Below are positions 57,873 to 64,000 of a DNA stretch of 64,000 bases, in pieces. The notes beneath the pieces were generated by a model. That model was not told the DNA's origin, did no database searches, and saw nothing but the letters and a program-made list of their open reading frames with translations. This stretch comes from Cellulomonas sp. P24. Lineage in GTDB: Bacteria > Actinomycetota > Actinomycetes > Actinomycetales > Cellulomonadaceae. The DNA lies in the NCBI RefSeq assembly GCF_024704385.1, contig NZ_JAJDFX010000002.1, positions 2,170,001-2,234,000 of the forward strand, given 5' to 3'. The translations under genes and the position numbers were made by a program. Each line of letters opens with the position of its first letter. Position 1 is the first letter of the stretch.

Positions 57873-58739
57873 ATGACCGACGGTGGTGGGAGGGTGGAGG
57901 CTGTGGACCGGACGAGCCTGTTCGAGGCTGAACGACCGCGCCTGGTGGGGATCGCGAGCCGTCTGCTCGGCGATCGTGCCGAGGCCCAGGACATCGTGCA
58001 GCAGGCGTGGTTGCGGCTGCACGGGACGGACGCCGAGATCGACAGCCTGCCGGCCTGGCTGACGACCGTGACCAGCCGATTGTGCCTCGACCGGCTGCGA
58101 TCACGGACCCCCGTACCGGTGGAGGACGTCGAGCCACAGGGGACCGTCAACGATCCGGCCGACGACGTCGCGCTCGCCGACACGGTCGGTCTGGCTCTGC
58201 AGGTCGTGCTCGAGCGGCTCTCCCCGCGCGAGCGAGTCGCGTTCGTGCTCCACGACAGCTTCGGCTTCGAGTTCCCGACGATCGCAGCGGTCCTGGACAC
58301 CACGCCGGCGGCGGCCCGCAAGCTGGCCTCGCGGGCCCGGGCCAAGGTCGGCCAGCCGCACCCCGAGGACCGGCTCGCCGACTGGGAGGTGGTCGACGCG
58401 TTCATGGCTGCCGCCAGGAACGGGGAGTTCGACCGGCTGCTGCGGCTGCTCGCACCCGACGCCACCGTGACCGCCGACGACGCTGCGGTCCTGGCCGGCA
58501 CTCCGCAGCGGATCGACGGTCGCGACGAGGTGGCGACGTTCTTCAACGGCAGCGCCAAGGCCGCGCTCCCGGTCTTCGTCGGCGACCGTCCCGGCAGCGC
58601 GTGGTTCCACCTCGGCGCGGCTCGGGTCGTCTTCGACTTCACCGTCGACGACGGCCTCGTGCGGACCATCACCTTCCGCGCCGCGCCCGAGGTGCTCGCG
58701 CGCGTCGTGCGTCGCGACGGTGATCACCCACGGGTCTGA
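57873..58739 (+). CDS. ECF sigma factor, SigJ-like, with SnoaL domain
   Basis: 288 residues. Sigma region 2 is FEAERPRLVGIASRLLGDRAEAQDIVQQAWLRLHG, residues 15-50. Region 4 is LSPRERVAFVLHDSFGFEFPTIAAVLDTTPAAARKLASRAR, around residues 120-160. From about residue 175 a SnoaL-like domain follows (AFMAAARNGEFDRLLRLL), typical of SigJ, and such factors usually lack an anti-sigma gene, as here. ATG 57873 is used, with GTG 57903 an alternative closer to a ribosome-like GGAGG. Confidence 0.88.
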   Translation: MTDGGGRVEAVDRTSLFEAERPRLVGIASRLLGDRAEAQDIVQQAWLRLHGTDAEIDSLPAWLTTVTSRLCLDRLRSRTPVPVEDVEPQGTVNDPADDVALADTVGLALQVVLERLSPRERVAFVLHDSFGFEFPTIAAVLDTTPAAARKLASRARAKVGQPHPEDRLADWEVVDAFMAAARNGEFDRLLRLLAPDATVTADDAAVLAGTPQRIDGRDEVATFFNGSAKAALPVFVGDRPGSAWFHLGAARVVFDFTVDDGLVRTITFRAAPEVLARVVRRDGDHPRV

Positions 58740-58804
58740 CGCGGTCACACCCGGGCCGTCTCGATCGTCAGTACATCAGCACACCCCATCATCAGGAGGC
58801 GACG

Positions 58805-59041
58805 ATGAAGACCATGACCTGCCGGGCCCTGGGAGGGCCCTGCGACCTGGAGCACCACGGGCAGAGCGCGGACGACGTCATCAAGGCACAGGATCGCCAC
58901 CTCAAGGAGGCGGAGAAGGCCGGCGACGTGACCCACCAGGAAGCCCGGGACGCGATGAAGAGCCGCTGGCGCCACCCCCAGGCGTCGATGAGGTGGTACC
59001 GCGACGCCCAGCAGGCCTTCGCCGCCCTCCCCGACGACTGA
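58805..59041 (+). CDS. Small DUF1059-like protein
   Basis: 78 residues, starting MKTMTCRALGGPCDLEHHG with conserved Cys residues (CRALGGPC). The middle is amphipathic helix (ADDVIKAQDRHLKEAEKAGD) and the end is WYRDAQQAFAALPDD. Similar small proteins are widespread and related to DUF1059; their function is unknown. AGGAGG lies upstream of the ATG. Possibly co-transcribed with the sigma factor. Confidence 0.72.
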   Translation: MKTMTCRALGGPCDLEHHGQSADDVIKAQDRHLKEAEKAGDVTHQEARDAMKSRWRHPQASMRWYRDAQQAFAALPDD

Positions 59042-59090
59042 GATCGGGGCGGGTTCTCCGCTGTTCCACGTACTGCTGAACCAGGTTTGT

Positions 59091-59729
59091 TCAGTTGATG
59101 CGGACCCCGGCTCGCGCGGCCTTCAGCTTCTTGGTGAGAGACCGGTACTCCTCGGCGCTCTTCGTGAACTGGTAGGACTCCTCGACCTGCTCAGTGCCCT
59201 CCTTCCAGTACGACCAGGCCTCCCGTTTGACGTCCGGTGAGGCTGCGTCGAGGTACATGGTCGACAAGAGTGCGAACAGCTGGGGGTCCTGGGTCGGTCC
59301 CCCGTCGCACAGCTCGTCGCCGTTCTGCGGAAGCCGGGCCTTGTCCCAGAACGCCCATGTGCTGCGGAGAGTCACGTCGTCGTACGAGAGGTCGCCGCGG
59401 ATGAGGTCCGCCATCCAGGTGTAGGGCGCGCAGTCCGGCCCGGCAGCCCAGGCGACGGAGAACTCTGGACTTGAGCGGTCCAGGTCGTTGTACTCGATCG
59501 CCGCGGCCCTGATCTCGGCCTCCTCCGCCCAGAACTCTGCGGCGCCCGGAACCCCGTTGGCGGACTGGGCCCGGTCTGTCCCGTCTGTCGTCGCCGAGCG
59601 AGGTGCCGGGCTGCTGGTTGCGGCAGGGTCGGTCGCACTCGCGTCAGAGGTCGTGGTGGCCTGGACGCAGCCGGACGTCGCAAGGCAGCCGACCGTGACG
59701 ATCGCTGCCGCGACGATTCTGCAACGCAT
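59091..59729 (-). CDS. Putative lipoprotein
   Basis: 212 residues. ATG 59729 has AAGGGGGG upstream; the signal peptide ends in a lipobox LATSGC near residue 20. The mature part begins with a Thr/Ser/Ala-rich linker, then a helical, Trp-rich domain with three Cys residues. I recognise no family. It is the first gene of the variable right-hand region. Confidence 0.65.
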   Translation of the reverse strand: MRCRIVAAAIVTVGCLATSGCVQATTTSDASATDPAATSSPAPRSATTDGTDRAQSANGVPGAAEFWAEEAEIRAAAIEYNDLDRSSPEFSVAWAAGPDCAPYTWMADLIRGDLSYDDVTLRSTWAFWDKARLPQNGDELCDGGPTQDPQLFALLSTMYLDAASPDVKREAWSYWKEGTEQVEESYQFTKSAEEYRSLTKKLKAARAGVRIN

Positions 59730-59819
59730 GACTTGCCCCCCTTGGCCAGCCTGTCGCACCTCGCGATCCCGGACATCCTCCGAACGAGTGGTACGAACGG
59801 ACGAGCTTCACCGGTCGGG

Positions 59820-60149
59820 TCACGTCGCCGGCGTGCGCCCCATGGTCAGGAGATGGGGGCTCAGGTCACGCAGCCCGGGCTGTGACTCGTAGGCCTCTGC
59901 CAGGGTTCGGGCGGCCGCGATCAGGTGCGGGTCGTGCGATCGGCTGACCTCGAGCGCAAGGGCGCCGGGACCCTCCAGACCGACGGTCCGGACATCGCGC
60001 AGCCCCGCGTCGAGCGCCTCCTGCTCGAGATCGTCGGCCAGGTGGACGTGACCCCCGGGAAAGCCGGCCGCGAAGACCCAGCCGCCGGGACGGACCACCC
60101 TGATCGCTCGCTCCCGAAGCTCCTCGGGGTACTTCCTCGGTGCCACCAT
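59820..60149 (-). pseudogene. Chimera: transposase N-terminus joined to methyltransferase C-terminus
   Basis: A 109-residue open frame from ATG 60149. The first 17 residues, MVAPRKYPEELRERAIR, match the start of IS3-family transposase OrfA proteins. The rest, from RPGGWVFAAGFPGG, looks like the C-terminus of a class I SAM-dependent methyltransferase (LADDLEQEALDAGLRDV, VEGPGALALEV, SPHLLTMGR). The SAM-binding half is missing. The junction is in frame, so the hybrid could be translated, but neither activity should remain. The likely cause is insertion followed by deletion. Confidence 0.72.
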
Positions 60150-60180
60150 GACTCTCATCCTCTCTGGGATTGAGAGCCTC
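60099..60180 (-). mobile_element. Remnant of an IS3-family element end
   Basis: The start of an OrfA-like transposase plus about 31 leader bases. The left boundary and any terminal repeat are uncertain, and no second IS end is seen nearby. Confidence 0.5.
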
Positions 60181-60446
60181 CATCAGACCCGGGGCGAGAC
60201 ATAGTACGCAAGAACCCGAGCATCGACATGCTCTTGTGGCGACCCTTCAGACATCGAGACAGTGTCACAGGTCGCGCCCCGGCCCCGCACGGATATGCGC
60301 GCGATTCCTGTGGGTCGGACTCGCTGTCGACGGTGGTGTCGACCACGAATGGGGTCGTCAAGTTCCAGCACGCCGGGTGTGCGAAACGGCACACTGGAAT
60401 CCAGGGGGCAGGCGGTCACCCGCCCCGCAGGGGGCAAAGGAAGATC

Positions 60447-60908
60447 ATGTGGCGATGGGTTGTTGCGGTCGTTCTGGTGGTGGCGTGCGGGACGGTCGCG
60501 GGGTGCTCGAGCGCGAGGGTCGGATTCGGGATACCGCAGCAGCCGTCACCGAGCGCATTCCCCGGTGTGCGTCACGACGTCACCGGGGTGGTGGTCGTTC
60601 AGGAGAACGGCTGCGTCGACGTCGATCTCGGTAGCGACGGTCGTCGCTGGGTGGTCTGGCCCGACACGGTGACGGAGGCGAACGGTGGGGCGGACGTCAT
60701 GGTCGGCGGGCACCTGGTGGCTGACGGTGACCAGCTGACTGGTACCGGGATGCTCCTGGACGGGAGCGAGCTCAGGACGTGGAGCGGGAGGAATGAGATC
60801 CCGCTCGGGAGTTTCGGCTCGTTCTGCTCGGCCGGCACGTATGGCGTCGTGATACTCGATGACGCGACGGTGACAACCCCGTCCGCCGCGTCCCGGTCAT
60901 TCTTCTGA
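60447..60908 (+). CDS. Putative lipoprotein
   Basis: 153 residues. ATG 60447 follows AAAGGAAG. Signal peptide WVVAVVLVVACGTVAGC with lipobox VAGC. The mature domain is beta-rich and Val/Gly-rich (VVVVQENGCVDVDLGSDGRRW), suggesting a small OB- or lipocalin-like fold; no family is recognised. It is possibly co-transcribed with the small membrane protein 16 bases downstream. Confidence 0.65.
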   Translation: MWRWVVAVVLVVACGTVAGCSSARVGFGIPQQPSPSAFPGVRHDVTGVVVVQENGCVDVDLGSDGRRWVVWPDTVTEANGGADVMVGGHLVADGDQLTGTGMLLDGSELRTWSGRNEIPLGSFGSFCSAGTYGVVILDDATVTTPSAASRSFF

Positions 60909-60924
60909 GACGAAAGGTGCGCGC

Positions 60925-61161
60925 ATGCCTCCTCGAATGTCCGCCCGTGCGATCTTCTGGTGGGGTGTCGGAGCCGTCGTCACGTCGCTGGTTGGCACCC
61001 AGATCCTCACGAGGTTGATCTCCTCCGACCAGGTCTCCGTGAGCGTCACGTGGAACACGTGGATCTCTCCGATTCTCTCCGCCATTCTGATCCTGGGCGC
61101 GACCATGATCGGCGGGTCGATCGTCGTGCGGGCGATGCGGGACGACGACGGACGGCCATAG
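60925..61161 (+). CDS. Small two-helix membrane protein
   Basis: 78 residues with two hydrophobic helices (AIFWWGVGAVVTSLVG near residues 9-24 and ISPILSAILILGATMIGGSI near residues 46-65) and a polar C-terminus RAMRDDDGRP. GAAAGGTGCG precedes the ATG. No family is recognised. Confidence 0.55.
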   Translation: MPPRMSARAIFWWGVGAVVTSLVGTQILTRLISSDQVSVSVTWNTWISPILSAILILGATMIGGSIVVRAMRDDDGRP

Positions 61162-61362
61162 GCTCCCCGACTCGCGTCCGTAGGGGTGGCGATTTCCTGG
61201 CTGAAGCCGTCGAGTCGGCAGCGATTGTCGAGTCGCACGACGGGGAAGCGTTCGAGAAGGCCGCTCTTGACCTGCCCGGAGCACATTCTCAACGCGCCGC
61301 GGCGCCACCGTGACAGGCGCTACGGTGACGAGTGGGAGATTCTCCACCTCAAGGAACCAGTG

Positions 61363-61497
61363 ATGTTCGTCCTCTTCGCGGGCGCATCCCTCATTGAAAC
61401 CTTGGACGACTCGCTACGAGCGCTCTGGCGTCGACGCACCGGCACGTCGACGAGGCGCGATGACCGCGTGATCCCCTTCACCGACGCGAGCACGTGA
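61363..61497 (+). CDS. Possible small protein of doubtful coding status
   Basis: 44 residues from ATG 61363 (MFVLFAGASLIETLDDSLRAL) with AAGGA about nine bases upstream. No homology is recognised. In the surrounding 61162-61577, another frame over 61162-61313 gives an apparently protein-like tail but has no good start, so the area may be a gene remnant. Otherwise I see nothing there. Confidence 0.3.
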   Translation: MFVLFAGASLIETLDDSLRALWRRRTGTSTRRDDRVIPFTDAST

Positions 61498-61577
61498 CCC
61501 GAACGCAACCCGAACAACCGGGGCAGTCGCCTTGTCGCGCGCGGCACCCTCAGGTCGTGCCGAGTCCTGCAGCGGGC

Positions 61578-62000
61578 TCAATGGTCGGACATCAGGTTGT
61601 CGAGGCCGTCTGGGTAGAGCGGGTACGGGCTCCCCTCGCGCGGACGCCAGGTACCGACGGTGTCCGGGTCGTCGTTGCACGGGGTTCGTTCGACCGAGTA
61701 GTCCTCCGAGGAGGCGAACTCGGCCTCGTGCACCACGACCAGCTCGTGACCGGCTTGTCCTTGGTAGACGAACAGGTTCTCCAGGACACCGAGCTGCGCG
61801 CCGACCGTGACCTGGATCCCGTACTCCTCCCTGAGCTCGCGGACCAACGTCTGTGCAGCGAGCTCCCCGAACTCGATGCCGCCACCGACCGCCCGGTGAT
61901 GGACCCGACCGGTGCCGGGCTCCGTCGTCTCATCGACGAAGATCGCGCCCGTACGCGGGTGTCGGATGACGGCAACGGCAAGCGGGCGAGGTTGCGACAT
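61578..62000 (-). CDS. Nudix hydrolase
   Basis: 140 residues. The Nudix box GGGIEFGELAAQTLVRELREEYGI is intact near residues 38-61, with its REYEEG-type Glu residues, so nucleoside-diphosphate-linked hydrolysis is expected. The substrate is unknown. ATG 62000 lies seven bases after a TAGTCT -10 (62008-62013), so it is probably leaderless. Confidence 0.88.
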   Translation of the reverse strand: MSQPRPLAVAVIRHPRTGAIFVDETTEPGTGRVHHRAVGGGIEFGELAAQTLVRELREEYGIQVTVGAQLGVLENLFVYQGQAGHELVVVHEAEFASSEDYSVERTPCNDDPDTVGTWRPREGSPYPLYPDGLDNLMSDH

Positions 62001-62007
62001 GCCGCCG

Positions 62008-62013
62008 AGACTA
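62008..62013 (-). promoter_or_regulatory. -10 element for leaderless Nudix gene
   Basis: TAGTCT on the minus strand ends seven bases before the ATG at 62000. No ribosome site is visible. Confidence 0.4.
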
Positions 62014-62151
62014 CGGGCGACCCGTGCGTTCAGTGAGACATGACCGGATGTGGCCGATCGGCGTTCTCAGCGCCTACGCGCGTCGCGACCGTTGTGAGAC
62101 GGGCACTTTCGTGAGTACCGCCGTGGTGATCGCGGCAGGGCTGCATCGCGG

Positions 62152-62544
62152 TCATGGCCGGAGCGGCCCGATGTCCTCCCCGGCGGACCCGCAGTCTGCC
62201 TGCACGCGTCGGTCGGCAGCGAAGTAGGCATCCATCTGGGAGGCCGTGGCGGTGTCCAAGCTGCCCCGCCAGGAGAAGACGTACGTCATGTCGCGCTGCA
62301 GGTTCGCCCACGCAGGATCGGCCGTGGCCGCGTGATCGGCATCGGCGCGAGCAGTGGCTACCACCGCGTCAGCCTGTGCCGCGGTGGTAGCCACCGAGTG
62401 CCGGTTGAAGCTCGCGTACGCCTGGCACGCGCCCTGAGCAGCAGCCTGCCCGGGGCTTTCACCGCTGCACGCCGCAAGCGTCGCCGCCACGATGGCCAAT
62501 GGCACGACAGCTACCAGGCGACTGCAGATCATTGTCCGGATCAT
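62152..62544 (-). CDS. Putative lipoprotein
   Basis: 130 residues. ATG 62544 has AGGGGGA six bases upstream. Signal peptide LVAVVPLAIVAATLAAC with lipobox LAAC near residue 26. The mature part is Ala-rich and helical (AQADAVVATARADADHAA), with three further Cys residues. No family is recognised. Confidence 0.6.
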   Translation of the reverse strand: MIRTMICSRLVAVVPLAIVAATLAACSGESPGQAAAQGACQAYASFNRHSVATTAAQADAVVATARADADHAATADPAWANLQRDMTYVFSWRGSLDTATASQMDAYFAADRRVQADCGSAGEDIGPLRP

Positions 62545-62700
62545 GTATTCCCCCTGCCTGACTTTCCGGAACGTCGACCGCTTCACGCCTCGTTTGAATT
62601 CACGTTGCCAGCCGATACTCGCTCACGTCAATTGGCCGGGTCGTTGAGATAACGTGCGTGGCGGCATCCAGGGGGTGCTGTCCACGCGGAGCGGAGCGTC

Positions 62701-63076
62701 ATGAGGCATCGGCTTGCGGGTATGGCCATCGTCCTCTCCGTGGTGCTCGCCGGGGGGAGTCCTCGCCTACCGCGTCGCCTACGGCACATGGTGGGGAACG
62801 CCGGATCACCTCAGCTACTGCGGGCGCACCTACCTGCGCGGGACCGCTGGACTGACGCACGCCGAGATCGTCGGGCTCCGTGCTGCTCTGCCCGGCGACG
62901 CGCCCTACCCGGTCGTGGCGGTCGCCACGGTCCCACCCGTCGTCGGCCACCCGCTCCTCGCGGCCGTCACCCCGCAGGCCGAGCGGCAGCGGCTCGGCGT
63001 TCCGTGCACCATGGCGGTCTACCTGAAGACCGGGACCGACAGCTACACCGGGTACGCCCTCTCCGGCGGCGCATAG
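62701..63076 (+). CDS. Small exported protein, frameshifted at 62752-62757
   Basis: About 124 residues after correction. ATG 62701 gives a hydrophobic N-terminus (MAIVLSVVLAGG) that continues, one base shifted, as VLAYRVAYGTWW and on to the stop at 63076. The break is a run of six G at 62752-62757; five restore LAGGVLAYR. The domain has Cys, Tyr and His residues (YCGRTYLRG). No family is recognised. Confidence 0.55.
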
Positions 63077-63185
63077 CCGCGACCAGGGTCACGAGGCCTG
63101 ACCGGGCGCTCTGCGTCGAGTCGCGGATCGCTGGTCAGGCTTCGGCGGGGCGTGCGGCGGTGGGGCGCACGGGATGATCGGCGCC

Positions 63186-63780
63186 ATGACGACCAGCAGC
63201 CGCCTGGAGCGGTATGAAGCGCGCACGTCCGGCCCACTGTCCGTCCTCGCGCTGGTGGGCCTATCTCGCCCGGCACCCCATCGACGTGGTCGTGGTGGTC
63301 GTGCCGATGCTGCGGCCGCTGCGGGTGCTGCGGGTGTTCGCCATCGGCCAGGTGCTGCTGACCCGTGACCGGGGTCTGATCCAGACGGGCCGGGCGATCG
63401 CGTTCGCGGCGGGTGTGCTGATCGTGATCGGCGCGCTGGCGATCCTTGATGCCGAGCGCGGTTCGCCCGGGGCCACGATCGCGACCTTCCCCGACGCCTT
63501 GTGGTGGGCGATGGCGACGGTCACGACCGTCGGGTACGGCGACGTGTACCCGGTGACGGCCGTCGGCCGGCTCGTGGCCGCCTCCCTCATGCTGGTCGGC
63601 ATCAGTCTTCTGGGGATCGTCACGGCGACCGTCGCCGCGTGGTTCATGCGGGCCGAGAGCACGAGCCCGCGCGTCGGCATCGCCGATCGCCTTCGCGACC
63701 TCCACGCCCTCCACGCGGAGGCAGTCATCAGCGACGACGAGTTCACGGACGCCAGGGCGCGGTTGCTCGTGGACCTCTGA
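63186..63780 (+). pseudogene. Voltage-gated potassium channel with internal deletion
   Basis: The start MTTSSRLERYEARTSGPLSVLAL matches the N-terminus of six-helix potassium channels, but from about 63245 the sequence jumps, in the next frame, to YLARHPIDVVVVVVPMLRPLRVLRVF, the segment before S4. Helices S1-S3 are missing. S4-like Arg residues, S5, selectivity filter TVGYGD (63526-63543) and S6 follow to 63780. An ATG at 63214 could still give a 188-residue pore-containing product. Deletion is more likely than a simple frameshift. Confidence 0.7.
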
Positions 63781-63805
63781 TCGCACCGGTGCCACCTGGT
63801 CACCA

Positions 63806-63824
63806 GCTGTCCGCAGCGGACAGC
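63806..63824. terminator. Hairpin between convergent genes
   Basis: GCTGTCCGC-A-GCGGACAGC is a perfect inverted repeat between the channel remnant and the convergent partial gene. No T tract is present. Confidence 0.45.
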
Positions 63825-63837
63825 AGGGCGAGCCGGG

Positions 63838-64000
63838 TCAGCCGATCGTGAAGCCGCCGATGACGGTGGTGCCGTCCGAGTCGTAGACGGGGACCGTGCG
63901 GGTGCGCCCCTGGTTCGCCTGTTGCTGGGTGATGGCATCGGCCGGGCTGGTGGGCAGCGGCCCGCCCTGCAGGTCGGTGGCGTAGGCGTAGCCGTCCTTG
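63838..64000 (-). CDS. C-terminal end of an unknown protein (truncated by window edge)
   Basis: The frame is open to the window end, so only the last 53 residues are visible (KDGYAYATDLQGGPLP, then RTRTVPVYDSDGTTVIGGFTIG). The ending resembles those of small secreted actinobacterial proteins, but no function can be assigned. The start lies beyond the window. Confidence 0.6.
   Translation of the reverse strand, partial: KDGYAYATDLQGGPLPTSPADAITQQQANQGRTRTVPVYDSDGTTVIGGFTIG

Noticed and set aside
61162..61313. Protein-like tail in another frame after the 60925 gene
   Set aside because: No start or ribosome site and no recognisable family; possible remnant only.

Overview
The window is high-GC actinobacterial DNA read outward from the chromosomal replication origin. 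Gene order (dnaA, oriC, dnaN, gnd, recF, DUF721, gyrB, gyrA, DUF3566, tRNA-Ile, tRNA-Ala, then the cyclophilin/rhomboid/crgA/sortase/pabA block and the pknB-pknA-pbpA-rodA-pstP-fhaB-fhaA locus) is that of Actinomycetota. The gnd between dnaN and recF, the short oriC and the protein sequences look most like Micrococcales, possibly a Cellulomonas-like organism; the genus is inference only.

Layout. 1-11.3 kb: replication and topology genes, all on +, starting inside dnaA (5' end missing). 11.4-11.8 kb: tRNA-Ile and tRNA-Ala flanking a 39-residue DLW-39 gene. 11.85-16.1 kb: a GNAT acetyltransferase, an anchored CAP-domain protein and murT/gatD (peptidoglycan amidation). 16.2-24.3 kb: envelope genes: an LAATG-anchored surface protein, a DUF4012 protein, a DUF5324-like protein, cyclophilin, rhomboid, crgA, DUF881, class E sortase, a small membrane protein and pabA/trpG. 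24.4-33.15 kb: the minus-strand Ser/Thr-kinase, cell-shape and FHA operon. 33.4-39.9 kb: tRNA-Leu, a small membrane protein whose Shine-Dalgarno lies in a hairpin, an Old Yellow Enzyme, an AAA/DUF4143 ATPase behind two palindromic repeats, an SDR, and an MFS pump with a MarR regulator. 40-44.7 kb: three cyclic-di-GMP genes. 44.7-47.4 kb: modABC. 47.4-58.7 kb: rhomboid-fold protein, map with a structured leader, an NmrA-type protein, a 615-residue unknown, low-molecular-weight tyrosine phosphatase, aminotransferase, DUF1232, heavy-metal P-type ATPase, another GGDEF protein and a SigJ-like sigma factor. 58.8-64 kb: less conserved: small lipoproteins, a transposase/methyltransferase chimera, a Nudix hydrolase and a damaged potassium channel.

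How the genes work together. The first third is the conserved origin-proximal core: initiation, clamp, gap repair and gyrase, then wall synthesis and division control (MurT/GatD, CrgA, RodA/PbpA, PknA/PknB with PstP and the FHA adaptors). A class E sortase and a protein with the LAxTG-type signal it should recognise lie 6 kb apart. From 39 kb the content is accessory: signalling, transport and stress genes.

Quality. Five genes (gyrB, DUF4012, pknB, SDR, and the small protein at 62.7 kb) each break at a run of five or six G (or C) and are restored by one base. Because gyrB is essential, base-calling error in homopolymers is more likely than mutation, and other frames here should be read with that in mind. 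The potassium channel is different: it has lost an internal segment. The most interesting non-coding signals are a three-way-junction element upstream of map, a 72-bp near-perfect palindrome at 56.5 kb, the Shine-Dalgarno-masking hairpin at 33.9 kb, the paired CTAGAA palindromes at 35.3 kb, and a cluster of DnaA boxes at 21.4 kb between two convergent genes.
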